This document shows, in pieces, positions 9,332 to 18,185 of a stretch of 64,000 nucleotides of DNA. The translations under genes and the position numbers were made by a program. Every line of letters starts with the position of its first letter. The first letter of the stretch is position 1. The DNA comes from Cellulomonas sp. NS3. GTDB taxonomy: Bacteria > Actinomycetota > Actinomycetes > Actinomycetales > Cellulomonadaceae. The stretch spans positions 3,286,001-3,350,000 of the forward strand of contig NZ_CP103289.1 in the NCBI RefSeq assembly GCF_024757985.1. Direction: 5' to 3'. Below the pieces are notes generated by a model. The model ran no database searches and was not told the DNA's origin. It saw only the letters and a list, made by a program, of their open reading frames with translations.

Positions 9332-10789
9332 ATGGCCGTCACGGACCACGAGCCCACCGACGACGCCGTCGTGCGGCTCCTCGCGGACTGGCTGCCCGAC
9401 CGCCGGTGGTTCCCGGTCAAGGGCGCCGAGGCTCGGCTCACGGCGGTCGGCGGGCTCACGCTCACCGACCCGCGCGACGAGGCGCGCGTGCGCATCCTGC
9501 TCGTGCGCGCCGAGGCGCCCGGGGTCGACACCGTGCTCCAGGTGCCCGTGACGATGCGCCCGGACCGCACCGCGACCGACGACGGGCCCACCGTCGGGGG
9601 CGCCCGGCCCGGTCAGGCGGGCCCGGCGTGGATCGGGACGGTCGGCTCGCCGCCGATGCACGTGCGCGACGGCGTCGGTGACCCGGCGTTCCTGCGCGCC
9701 TGGATGTCCGCGGCCGACGGCCCGCGTCCCCCGGTCGACGCCGAGCACGCGCGCGTGCTCACCGGCGAGCAGTCGAACACCTCCGTGATCCTCCCGGCGA
9801 GCGACCCGGTGGTGGCTTCCGACGACGCGCCGGCAGCCACCGCGGAGACGCGTCCGCCCGGCGCCGGCGACGCGACCCACGGCGCCGCGATCCTCAAGGT
9901 CTTCCGCGCGCTGGCGCCCGGGGACAACCCCGACGTCGACGTCCCACGGGCCCTCGCGCGCGGCGGCTGGGTGCACGTGCCCCGGCCGCTGGGGTGGCTC
10001 GAGGCGCAGTGGCCCGAGGACGGCTCGCTCGTGCACGGGCACCTCGCGGTGCTCAGCGAGTTCGTCGACGGCGCGCAGGACGGCTTCGAGCTCGCGTGCG
10101 CGATGGCGGAGCGCGGCGAGTCGTTCGCGGACCTGGCGCGCGACCTCGGCTCGGTCGTCGCCGGGATGCACGCGGCGCTCGCGTCGGCCCTGCCGACCGA
10201 CGACCCGGGGAGCGCGGACGAGCGTGCGGCGGCGACCGCGGACGCGGTGCGGGCGCGCTACCGGTGGGCCGCCGGCCTCGTGCCGGAGCTCGCGCAGTAC
10301 GCCGACGGCGTCGAGGCGCTCGCCGCGCGCACCGCGGAGCTGACCGACCTGCCCGCGCCGCAGCGCATCCACGGCGACCTGCACCTGGGCCAGGCGCTGC
10401 GCGCGCACGACGAGTGGTTCGTCACGGACTTCGAGGGCGAGCCGCTCGCTCCCGTCGCCGCCCGGACGCGACCGGACCTCGCGCTGCGCGACGTCGCGGG
10501 CATGCTCCGCTCGTTCGACTACGCCACGGCGGTGGGCCGGGGGCTCGAGACGGCCGGGACCGGGGACGACGCGTGGGCCGACGACGCGCGCGCGGCGCTC
10601 CTCGCGGGGTACGTGGCGGGCTCGTCGGGCGAGGAGGGCGCGCCGGGTGGTGGTGCGGGCGCGCACACCGAGGACGTGCTGCGCGCGCTCGAGCTCGACA
10701 AGGCGCTGTACGAGGCCGTGTACGAGGCCCGCAACCGGCCCGCGTGGCTGTCGATCCCGCTGCGGGCGGTCGAGCGCCTCGTCGGCTGA
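9332..10789 (+). CDS. mak: Maltokinase
   Basis: Mak (Pep2-type) phosphorylates maltose with ATP to give alpha-maltose-1-phosphate, the GlgE donor. The 485-residue product has the eukaryotic-like kinase catalytic motif IHGDLHLGQ with Asp349, then the metal motif VTDFEGEPL, and the N-terminal LADWLPDRRWFPVKG typical of maltokinases. Two in-frame ATGs compete, 9326 and 9332. AGGAGG (9320-9325) abuts the first but is spaced 6 nt from the second, so 9332 is preferred. The first ATG would overlap the treS stop. It is the last gene of the run; glgB, which often follows, is 11 kb away. Confidence 0.92.
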   Translation: MAVTDHEPTDDAVVRLLADWLPDRRWFPVKGAEARLTAVGGLTLTDPRDEARVRILLVRAEAPGVDTVLQVPVTMRPDRTATDDGPTVGGARPGQAGPAWIGTVGSPPMHVRDGVGDPAFLRAWMSAADGPRPPVDAEHARVLTGEQSNTSVILPASDPVVASDDAPAATAETRPPGAGDATHGAAILKVFRALAPGDNPDVDVPRALARGGWVHVPRPLGWLEAQWPEDGSLVHGHLAVLSEFVDGAQDGFELACAMAERGESFADLARDLGSVVAGMHAALASALPTDDPGSADERAAATADAVRARYRWAAGLVPELAQYADGVEALAARTAELTDLPAPQRIHGDLHLGQALRAHDEWFVTDFEGEPLAPVAARTRPDLALRDVAGMLRSFDYATAVGRGLETAGTGDDAWADDARAALLAGYVAGSSGEEGAPGGGAGAHTEDVLRALELDKALYEAVYEARNRPAWLSIPLRAVERLVG

Positions 10790-10795
10790 CGGTCG

Positions 10796-10827
10796 TCCCG
10801 GCGGGGCGCGCGAGCGTCCGGCCGGGA
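10796..10827. terminator. Weak hairpin between mak and the ROK gene
   Basis: TCCCGGC (10796-10802) can pair with GCCGGGA (10821-10827) across an 18-nt GC-rich loop in the 47-nt gap between the two convergent genes. The long loop makes it a weak candidate. Confidence 0.25.
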
Positions 10828-10836
10828 GCCGCTGCG

Positions 10837-12093
10837 TCAGGCGAGCGTCGCGAGCTCCTGCGCCGAGACCTCGCCGGCGACCTCGGGGGGCAGCCGCACT
10901 CCGGAGTGCCGCGGTGCGAGCTCGCTCTGCAGCACGAGCGCCGCGGCGCCGACGGCGGCCGCCTCGGGCGCGTTCGTCGAGATCGTCACGCGCACGGGGT
11001 GGCTCGCGCGCGCGAAGAACGAACGGCTGAGCTGCTCCTGCACGGCGGGCAGGTAGAGCGACCCCGCGAGGGCGAACGCCGGCCCGGTGAGCACCACGAG
11101 CTCGAGGTCCATGACGTTCGCGAGGGTCTGGGCTGCGACGCCGAGGTAGCGCGCCGACGAGGCGAGGATCTCCGCGGCGACGGGGTCGCCGCTCAGCGCC
11201 GCACGGGCGACCGCCGCGAACTGCGCGGACACGGGACGGTCGGCGCCGCCGAGGTCGAGGCCGCGGGCCTGCGCCTGGGCGACGACCGCCGTGGGTCCCG
11301 CGAGCGCCTCGACGCACCCCCGGCTCCCGCACCAGCACTCCGGGCCGTCGATGTTGACGCAGATGTGCCCGATCTCGCCCGCGTTGGAGCTCGCGCCGCG
11401 GTAGACGGTCCCGTTGACGAGGATGCCCGCCCCGATCCCGGTACCCATGTAGAACGCGGCGAACGCGGACGTCGTCTCGATGCCGCCCGCCCAGTACTCG
11501 CCGATCGCGGCGGCGGTCGCGTCGTTGTCGAGCAGCACGGGCACGCCGACGGCGTCCTCGAGCGCGTCGCCGAGCGGGAAGTCGGCCCAGCGCCGCATGT
11601 TCGGCGGGGTCAGGACCATGCCGACCGACGCCGTGATGGGCCCGGGCGACACGACACCGAGACCGAGCACGCGCGTGCGGTCGATGCCGACGCGCGTGAT
11701 GATCCCGTCGATCTCGGCGGCGATGCGCGAGACGACCTCGCGCGGGTCGTCGGCCCCGGCACCGGGCTTGCGCCAGCGCGCGACGACCGCTCCCCCGAGG
11801 TTCGCGAGCACGTACGTGATCCCCGCATGGTCCAGGTGCACGCCGACGGCGAACCGCGCGGACGGGTCGAGCTGGAGCAGCATGCGGGGCTTGCCGCCGG
11901 TCGACTCCGCGCGCCCGGCCTCGACGACGAGCCCGTCGTTCATGAGCCGGCGCACGACCGTGGAGATCGTCGCACCGGTGAGCCCGGTGGCCCGCGTGAG
12001 CTCGACGCGGCTGATGGTGCCCGCGGCGCGGATGACGTCGAGGATCGCCGCCCGACTGCTCGTGTGCGCCATCCCGAGGTTGGCACTGCTCAC
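10837..12093 (-). CDS. ROK-family transcriptional regulator
   Basis: The 418-residue product has an N-terminal winged helix-turn-helix (TISRVELTRATGLTGATIST, about residues 24-43). It is followed by a ROK sugar-kinase-like domain with DNDATAAAIGEYW and the zinc motif CWCGSRGCVEA. It is therefore a NagC/XylR-type repressor rather than a free sugar kinase. The GTG at 12093 is preceded by AGGAG at 7-nt spacing; an upstream ATG adds residues of no visible homology. It is divergent from the ABC operon. The 30-bp element at 12206-12235 between them, repeated before the GH36/GH2 pair, is the probable operator. The inducer is probably a sugar from the imported oligosaccharide. Confidence 0.88.
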   Translation of the reverse strand: MSSANLGMAHTSSRAAILDVIRAAGTISRVELTRATGLTGATISTVVRRLMNDGLVVEAGRAESTGGKPRMLLQLDPSARFAVGVHLDHAGITYVLANLGGAVVARWRKPGAGADDPREVVSRIAAEIDGIITRVGIDRTRVLGLGVVSPGPITASVGMVLTPPNMRRWADFPLGDALEDAVGVPVLLDNDATAAAIGEYWAGGIETTSAFAAFYMGTGIGAGILVNGTVYRGASSNAGEIGHICVNIDGPECWCGSRGCVEALAGPTAVVAQAQARGLDLGGADRPVSAQFAAVARAALSGDPVAAEILASSARYLGVAAQTLANVMDLELVVLTGPAFALAGSLYLPAVQEQLSRSFFARASHPVRVTISTNAPEAAAVGAAALVLQSELAPRHSGVRLPPEVAGEVSAQELATLA

Positions 12094-12205
12094 GCTGGCT
12101 CTCCTGTCTGGTGCTGGGCGGTCGCCCCGGCCGTCGGCGCGCCCCCGCCCGCAGGTCCCCAATGTAACGATCGAGCGTCGGGGCGAGACCGGGACGACAC
12201 GCGGA

Positions 12206-12235
12206 TTGACTTACTTTGTTCGGCTGCCTAAGAAT
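12206..12235 (+). promoter_or_regulatory. Probable ROK operator with embedded promoter, copy 1
   Basis: The element begins TTGACTTACTTTGTTC (12206-12221) and ends TGCCTAAGAAT (12225-12235). It holds a -35-like TTGACT and, 17-18 nt on, a -10-like TAAGAA/AAGAAT directed towards the binding-protein gene. Half-sites CTTA (12210-12213) and TAAG (12229-12232) are inverted. A copy identical at 28 of 30 positions lies at 18035-18064. Confidence 0.7.
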
Positions 12236-12329
12236 GCCACACAGAGCGGGGTCGACCGACGCCTCCGCCGGGCAAGGACCGCCCACCCCCGCCGGCACGC
12301 CGAGGTGCCGGGCCGAGAGAGGATCAACG

Positions 12330-13658
12330 ATGTTCCCTCACGCACGACGCACGCGACTGCTCGCCGTCGCCGCGATCGCCAGCACCGTCGCCCTGACCGC
12401 CGCCTGCTCGGGCGGCGGCGAGTCCGCCGAGGCCAACGAGGACGGCACCCCCTCCGGCGACCTCCTGGTCCTCACGTGGCGCACCGACCTCCTCGAGGAC
12501 GGCACGTTCGACGAGTACGCGGAGCGGTTCAACGAGGAGTACCCCGACGTCGACGTCGAGTTCGAGGGCCTCACGGACTACGAGGGCGAGGTCCGCACCC
12601 GCATGAACACCGACGACTACGGGGACGTGCTCGGCGTCGTCGGCACCGTCACGCCCGACCAGTTCCCCGACTTCTTCGAGCCCCTCGGCGACGTCGAGGA
12701 GCTCGAGACGGAGTACCGGTTCCTGCGCGACAAGACGTTCGACGGCCAGGCGTACGGCATCCCGGTCGTCGGCAACACGCAGGGCATCGTCTACAACAAG
12801 ACGGTCTGGGAGGACGCGGGGATCACCGAGCCGCCGACCACGCCCGAGGACTTCGTCGACGCGCTCAAGGCGATCAAGGAGAACGACCCCGAGGTCGTCC
12901 CGCTGTACACCAACTACAAGGACGGCTGGCCGCTCACGCAGTGGGAGGGCCACCGCGGCGAGATCACGGCCAACCCGGACTACGTGAACGAGATGGCGCA
13001 GTCCGACGCGCCGTGGACCGAGGGCACCGACCACTACGTCATCGACTCGCTGCTCTGGGACGTCGTCAACCAGGGCCTGACCGAGGAGGACCCGACCACG
13101 ACGAACTGGGAGGAGTCCAAGAGCCTGCTCGCGAACGGCAGGATCGGCTCGATGGTGCTCGGGTCGTGGGCGATCCAGCAGATGCAGGCGGCCGCCGAGG
13201 ACGCCGGCACCGGCGCGGACACGATCGGCTACCTGCCGTTCCCGCACCAGGTCGACGGCACGTTCTACGCCGCGGTCGGTGGCGACTACAACCTCGCGAT
13301 CAACAAGAACTCGGAGAACAAGGTCGCGGCCCGCGCCTGGATCGACTGGTTCAACACCGAGTCCGGCTACGCCGAGGCGAACGGCGGCCTCTCGCCGCTC
13401 AAGGAGGGCCCGACGCCGGACACCCTCAAGGACTTCGAGGCCCTCGGCGTCGAGTACCTCGAGCTCACCCCGGCGCCCGCCGGCAAGGAGAGCCTGTTCG
13501 CGGACATCGACGCGGAGTCCGAGGTCGGCACCAACACCCCCGACTACCGCCAGCGGATCGTCGACGCCGCACGCGGCGCGTCGGGCGAGACCAAGGACCA
13601 GATCTTCGACGACCTGAACTCGGAGTGGGCGGCCGGTCGCGCCGCCGTCGAGGGCTGA
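12330..13658 (+). CDS. Carbohydrate ABC transporter substrate-binding lipoprotein
   Basis: The 442-residue product has a lipoprotein signal (RRTRLLAVAAIAS, then LTAAC with Cys26), followed by a Ser/Glu-rich linker and a family-1 extracellular solute-binding fold (LLVLTWRTD near the start; YGIPVVGNTQGIVYNKTVWE in the middle). The mature protein is strongly acidic. It would capture oligosaccharide outside the membrane and deliver it to the two permeases downstream. The ATG at 12330 is chosen because it opens the signal peptide. It is the first gene of a three-gene operon behind the probable ROK operator. The neighbouring alpha-galactosidase and beta-mannosidase suggest galactomanno-oligosaccharides as ligand. 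Confidence 0.9.
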   Translation: MFPHARRTRLLAVAAIASTVALTAACSGGGESAEANEDGTPSGDLLVLTWRTDLLEDGTFDEYAERFNEEYPDVDVEFEGLTDYEGEVRTRMNTDDYGDVLGVVGTVTPDQFPDFFEPLGDVEELETEYRFLRDKTFDGQAYGIPVVGNTQGIVYNKTVWEDAGITEPPTTPEDFVDALKAIKENDPEVVPLYTNYKDGWPLTQWEGHRGEITANPDYVNEMAQSDAPWTEGTDHYVIDSLLWDVVNQGLTEEDPTTTNWEESKSLLANGRIGSMVLGSWAIQQMQAAAEDAGTGADTIGYLPFPHQVDGTFYAAVGGDYNLAINKNSENKVAARAWIDWFNTESGYAEANGGLSPLKEGPTPDTLKDFEALGVEYLELTPAPAGKESLFADIDAESEVGTNTPDYRQRIVDAARGASGETKDQIFDDLNSEWAAGRAAVEG

Positions 13659-13721
13659 CGGGCCCGCTGGGCCCAGGACGAGGAGGTCGGTGACCCGTGG
13701 TGACAGGCAGGAGAGCGTGAG

Positions 13722-14681
13722 ATGGCCGGCGTGAGCAACGTGGTCCGGGCGGAAGCCGCCGGGACGAGGATCGAGGCCGGCCAGCTGCCTGCCACCGCGA
13801 GGAAGCCGCGCGGCGGGTGGGGCTGGCGAGGGACACCGTACGTGTTCCTCGCCGTCCCGCTCGTCCTGCTGGTGGTGTTCACCTACCTGCCGGTGGTGAA
13901 CATGTTCTGGTACTCGCTGACCTCGTGGGACGGGCTGGACAAGACCAAGGAGTTCGTGGGGCTCGACAACTACGTCGCGGTGTTCACGCGGCCCGAGCTG
14001 TTCCGGGTCTTCTACGTGAGCCTGTACTACTTCGCGGCGTCCTTCGTGCAGATGGCGCTCGCGCTGTACTTCGCGACGATCCTCAGCTTCAGCACCCGGT
14101 TCCGGAATCTGTTCAAGGGGATCCTGTTCTTCCCCTACCTGATCAACGGCGTCGCGATCGCCCTGATCTTCGTGTTCTTCTTCAAGCCGGACGGGACGCT
14201 CGACTCGATCCTGGCGCTGTTCGGCGCGGAGAACCTGCAGCAGCAGTGGCTCGGCAACCCGGACATCAACAACATCTCGCTCGCGAGCACGTCCGTGTGG
14301 CGGTACATGGGCCTGAACTTCGTGCTGTTCCTCGGGGCGATCCAGTCTATCCCCGGCCAGCTGTACGAGGCCGCGGAGCTCGACGGGGCCAGCCGCTTCC
14401 AGCAGTTCCGCTACATCATCGCGCCGAGCATCAAGCCGATCATCGGCCTGTCGTTCATCCTGGCGATCTCCGGGAGCCTGGCGGTCTTCGAGATCCCGTT
14501 CATCATGACCGGCGGCGCGAACGGGACCGCGACGTTCGTCATCCAGACCGTGGACATGGCGTTCGAGAGCCTCAAGGTCGGCCTCGGCTCCGCGATGGCG
14601 GTCATCCTGCTCGTCATCGTCCTGGTCGTGACCTGGGTCCAGCGCAAGGTCGTCCCCGAGGAGAAGGTGAACCTGACGTGA
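13722..14681 (+). CDS. Carbohydrate ABC transporter permease (MalF type)
   Basis: This 319-residue inner-membrane permease has an N-terminal cytoplasmic stretch of about 35 residues and then six probable membrane segments, the first being VFLAVPLVLLVVFTYLPVVN. The cytoplasmic EAA loop that contacts the ATPase is EAAELDGASRFQQFRYI (about 215-231), followed by the PSIKP signature. It lies 63 nt after the binding protein, and its stop overlaps the next permease start. No ATPase gene accompanies it. Confidence 0.9.
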   Translation: MAGVSNVVRAEAAGTRIEAGQLPATARKPRGGWGWRGTPYVFLAVPLVLLVVFTYLPVVNMFWYSLTSWDGLDKTKEFVGLDNYVAVFTRPELFRVFYVSLYYFAASFVQMALALYFATILSFSTRFRNLFKGILFFPYLINGVAIALIFVFFFKPDGTLDSILALFGAENLQQQWLGNPDINNISLASTSVWRYMGLNFVLFLGAIQSIPGQLYEAAELDGASRFQQFRYIIAPSIKPIIGLSFILAISGSLAVFEIPFIMTGGANGTATFVIQTVDMAFESLKVGLGSAMAVILLVIVLVVTWVQRKVVPEEKVNLT

Positions 14682-15499
14682 GCTACGTCGCCAAGACCGC
14701 CAAGTACGCGACGCTCGTCCTCGCGTGCCTCGTGACGCTCCTGCCCATCTCGGTGATCGTCATGGCGTCGCTCAAGACCAACCAGGAGTTCTTCACCACG
14801 GGCCCGTTCGACGCCCCGGGGAACTGGTTCAACCTCGAGAACTACGTGACGGCGTTCACGCGCGGCAAGATGGTGCAGGGCTTCGCCAACACCGCGTTCA
14901 TCCTGCTGTTCTCGGTGGCCGGCACGATCCTCATCGGCACGATGGCCGCGTACGCGATCGACCGGTTCGAGTTCCGGCTCAAGAAGACCGTGATCGCGCT
15001 GTTCCTGCTGGCGACGCTCGTCCCGGGCGTCACGACGCAGGTCGCGACGTTCCAGATCGTCAACAACCTCGGCCTGTACAACACCCGGTGGGCCGCCATC
15101 GCGCTGTTCATGGGCACCGACATCGTGTCGATCTACATCTTCGTGCAGTTCCTGCGGGGCATCCCCAAGGAGCTCGACGAGGCGGCGACGCTCGACGGCG
15201 CGAACCACCTGACGATCTACCGGAGGATCATCCTGCCGCTGCTCAAGCCGGCGATCGCGACGGTGGTGATCATCAAGGGCATCGCGGTCTACAACGAGTT
15301 CTACACGCCGTTCCTGTACATGCCCGGCCGGGACCTCGGGGTCATCTCGACGTCGCTGTTCCGGTTCAAGGGCCCGTTCGGCGGGCAGTGGGAGGTCATC
15401 GCGGCGGGCGTGATCATCGTGCTGATACCGACGCTCCTCGCGTTCCTCGCGCTGCAGAAGTACATCTACAACGGGTTCACGTCGGGCGCGACGAAGTAG
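14678..15499 (+). CDS. Carbohydrate ABC transporter permease (MalG type)
   Basis: The 273-residue permease starts at GTG 14678, which overlaps the upstream stop (GTGA). It reads VSYVAKTAKYATLVLACLV, then five further hydrophobic segments. The EAA loop is DEAATLDGANHLTIYRR, followed by IILPLLKPAI. It pairs with the preceding permease to form the channel. It ends the operon and is followed by a strong hairpin terminator. Confidence 0.9.
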   Translation: MSYVAKTAKYATLVLACLVTLLPISVIVMASLKTNQEFFTTGPFDAPGNWFNLENYVTAFTRGKMVQGFANTAFILLFSVAGTILIGTMAAYAIDRFEFRLKKTVIALFLLATLVPGVTTQVATFQIVNNLGLYNTRWAAIALFMGTDIVSIYIFVQFLRGIPKELDEAATLDGANHLTIYRRIILPLLKPAIATVVIIKGIAVYNEFYTPFLYMPGRDLGVISTSLFRFKGPFGGQWEVIAAGVIIVLIPTLLAFLALQKYIYNGFTSGATK

Positions 15500-15558
15500 C
15501 GGCCGCACCCCGCGGAGGGCCGCTGCCGCCGCGCGAGCGGCCGGGCCGACGGACTCAC

Positions 15559-15597
15559 GACGAAGGCCGGGCACCCGCGAGGTGCCCGGCCTTCGTC
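15559..15597. terminator. Strong hairpin terminator, bidirectional
   Basis: GACGAAGGCCGGGCACC (15559-15575) pairs perfectly over 17 bp with 15581-15597 around the loop CGCGA. It lies between the permease gene (+) and the alpha-galactosidase gene (-), both ending towards it. Confidence 0.8.
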
Positions 15598-15636
15598 GTC
15601 GGCGCGGTGGGCCCGCCGGACCCACCGCCGCGGGTC

Positions 15637-17931
15637 TCAGCCCACGCGCGTGGCCCGGACCAGCACGAGCCGCTCGGAGAACAGCACGGGCGCCTCGACG
15701 CCGACGTCCTCGAGCACCCGCCCGGGCAGCGTGACGCCCTCGGGCGTCCACCACGGCAGGTGCAGGTACCCGCTCGCGACGCCGTCGACGACGTGCGCCG
15801 GCGCCTGCGGCCGCACGTGGTACAGCCCGCCGGGGTCGAGCCCGGGCAGCGGCAGCCGGCCCGTCGGGCTCTGCGTCGACGTCGCCGTCGCGACCACGCA
15901 GAACAGCGCGTCCGCGCCGTCGGGCGCGACGACGCCGTGCACCGCGTACGCCGGGTCGGCGACGTCGGCGTGCACCGACGTGCCAGTGTGCAGCAGCCCC
16001 CGCAGCTCCTTGTACAGCGCGATCCACCCCGCGAGCTGCGCGCGCTGCGCCTCGTCGGCCTCGCGCAGGTCCCACTCGATGCCGAGGTGCCCGAACAGCG
16101 CCGTCCCCGCCCGGAACTCCAGCGGGTGACGTCGACCGGTGCTGTGCGCCGCACCGGAGCCGACGTGCGCGCCGAGCAGCTCGAGCGGCACGAGCAGGTT
16201 GGTCCACCGCTGGATCTGCTGGCGCTCGAGCGCGTCGATGCAGTCGCTCGTCCAGACGCGGTCGGTCCGCTCGAGGATCTCGAGGTCGACGCGCCCGCCG
16301 CCCGACGAGCACGACTCGATCTCGACGCCGGGGTGCCGCCGCCGCAGCTCGTCGAGCAGGCGGTACACGGCGAGCGTCTGCTCGTGCACCCCGGCGGTGC
16401 GCCGCGGCCCGTGGCCGGCGTCGACGAGGTCGCGGTTGTGGTCCCACTTGAGGTACGCGATCGGGTACTCGGTGAGCAGCGCGTCGAGGCGTTCGAGGAT
16501 GTACGCGGCCGCCCCGGGCTCGGCCAGGTCGAGCACCTGCTGGTGGCGCGCGGCGCGCGGCAGCCGGTCGGACGCCTGCAGCATCCACTCCGGGTGGGCG
16601 CGCGCGAGGTCGGAGTCGGGATTGACCATCTCGGGCTCGACCCACAGCCCGAACTCCATGCCGAGGCCGCGCACGTGGTCGACGAGCGGACCCAGCCCGT
16701 CGGGCCACACGTCGGCCGACACGTACCAGTCACCGAGGCTCGTGGTGTCGTCGCGGCGCCCGCCGAACCACCCGTCGTCGAGCACGAACCGCTCGACCCC
16801 GACGGCGGCGGCCGCGTCCGCGAGCGCGGTGAGCCGGCCGAGGTCGTGCTCGAAGTACACGGCCTCCCACGTGTTCGCCACGACGGGCCGCGGGCTGTGC
16901 GGGTGGTGCGGGCGCTCGCGGAACCAGCGGTGGAACCGGGCCGAGACGTCGTCGAGCCCGCGGCCGTACGCGCCGACCACCCACGGGCTCGTGTAGCTCT
17001 CCGCCGCGCCGAGCCGCACCTCGCCGGGCAGCAGCAGCTCGCCCCCACCGAGCAGCCCCGCGTTGTAGTGGCTCCGCTCCGCGAGGGTCCGGTGGTTGCC
17101 CGACCACGCGGTGTGCAGCCCCCAGACCTCACCGCGACGGTTGCCGAACCCGGGCGTGCCCGCGGCGAGCAGGAACGCGGCGTCGTACCCGGTGCGCCCG
17201 CGGCGGTTCTCGCGCAGCCGGGTGCCGTGCGTGAAGCCGGTGCGCTGCGGGCTGCGCTCGCGCAGGTGCCGGCCCGTGAAGTCGAGCAGCTCGGTCGCCC
17301 GGGCCGGGACGGGCAGCGTCAGCAGGAGCCCGTCGAGCGTGAACGTGCCCTCTCCCGTGCTCGTCACACGCGCGCGCTGGCGCACGAGCCCGGACGCGGT
17401 GAGCTCGAGCACGAGCCGGAGGTCGAGGCCCGCGGAGGCGTCGCGCGCCTCGACCACGAGCAGCGTGGACCCGGTGGCGTGGCTCGGCCCGCCGGGCCGC
17501 TCGCCCTCGTCGGGCTCCGCGGCGGCACCGGACCTGGCCGGCCCGGCGAACCCGCCGGGTCCCACGAGCACCGCGTGCAGGACCCGGAACGCCGTCGAGA
17601 AGTCCGCGCCGTCCCGGTGCCCCGTCAGCCCGGGCGTGCCCAGGAACCCCGCGGACTGCTCGGGCAGCACGGCGATCTCGACCTCCCCGTCCACCGGGAA
17701 GCCGAGCGGCACCGGGCGCGACGCGAGCGCGAGCGCGGCGAGCGACGCCCCGGAGAGGTCGCCCAGGTCCGCGCCCCAGTGCAGCAGCCGCGGCAGGGTC
17801 ACGCCGCCGAGGTCGACGACGACGCCCACCCCGGCGGCGCGCAGGTGCACGAGGCGGTCGCGCACGTCGCGGGCGCCGTCGGGCGGGCCGGTGGGCGGGA
17901 ACGTCAGGGTCAGGGCCTCGGCGGCATCCAC
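15637..17931 (-). CDS. GH36 alpha-galactosidase
   Basis: The 764-residue enzyme would remove alpha-1,6-linked galactose from galacto(manno)-oligosaccharides. The GH36 catalytic motifs are present: nucleophile Asp497 in YLKWDHNRDL and acid/base Asp563 in WTSDCIDALERQQ. The cofactor-free retaining (beta/alpha)8 core also shows WEAVYFEHDLGRL and the segment ESCSSGGGRVDLEIL. There is no signal peptide, so it acts in the cytoplasm on imported substrate. The GTG at 17931 has AAGGAG upstream at a rather long spacing (11 nt). It is divergent from the beta-mannosidase gene, and the ROK-type element lies between them. Confidence 0.92.
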   Translation of the reverse strand: MDAAEALTLTFPPTGPPDGARDVRDRLVHLRAAGVGVVVDLGGVTLPRLLHWGADLGDLSGASLAALALASRPVPLGFPVDGEVEIAVLPEQSAGFLGTPGLTGHRDGADFSTAFRVLHAVLVGPGGFAGPARSGAAAEPDEGERPGGPSHATGSTLLVVEARDASAGLDLRLVLELTASGLVRQRARVTSTGEGTFTLDGLLLTLPVPARATELLDFTGRHLRERSPQRTGFTHGTRLRENRRGRTGYDAAFLLAAGTPGFGNRRGEVWGLHTAWSGNHRTLAERSHYNAGLLGGGELLLPGEVRLGAAESYTSPWVVGAYGRGLDDVSARFHRWFRERPHHPHSPRPVVANTWEAVYFEHDLGRLTALADAAAAVGVERFVLDDGWFGGRRDDTTSLGDWYVSADVWPDGLGPLVDHVRGLGMEFGLWVEPEMVNPDSDLARAHPEWMLQASDRLPRAARHQQVLDLAEPGAAAYILERLDALLTEYPIAYLKWDHNRDLVDAGHGPRRTAGVHEQTLAVYRLLDELRRRHPGVEIESCSSGGGRVDLEILERTDRVWTSDCIDALERQQIQRWTNLLVPLELLGAHVGSGAAHSTGRRHPLEFRAGTALFGHLGIEWDLREADEAQRAQLAGWIALYKELRGLLHTGTSVHADVADPAYAVHGVVAPDGADALFCVVATATSTQSPTGRLPLPGLDPGGLYHVRPQAPAHVVDGVASGYLHLPWWTPEGVTLPGRVLEDVGVEAPVLFSERLVLVRATRVG

Positions 17932-18034
17932 GGGACAACCAGCTCCTTCGCGGGTCGGTGAGCGGTCGACCGCCGTGCTCGGCGGTCCGGCCGCGCCCGG
18001 GGTGCAGGGCGGCCCACCGGTCGCCGACGGTCGG

Positions 18035-18064
18035 TTGACTTACTTTGTTCAGTTGCCTAAGAAT
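18035..18064 (+). promoter_or_regulatory. Probable ROK operator with embedded promoter, copy 2
   Basis: The element starts TTGACTTACTTTGTTC and ends TTGCCTAAGAAT, differing from the copy at 12206-12235 only at two central positions. It lies 104 nt from the GH36 start and 122 nt from the GH2 start, with the promoter-like hexamers pointing to GH2. One repressor could control both divergent genes. Confidence 0.7.
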
Positions 18065-18185
18065 TGGCCCCACCAGGGTACCTGCCTCGACGACACGCAC
18101 GACGCGGTGACACGTCGTCCGACGGGCGCACGCGACGACGCGTGCACCGCGCGCGGGACCTCCGAGACCCAGGAGCGGGCCGACG

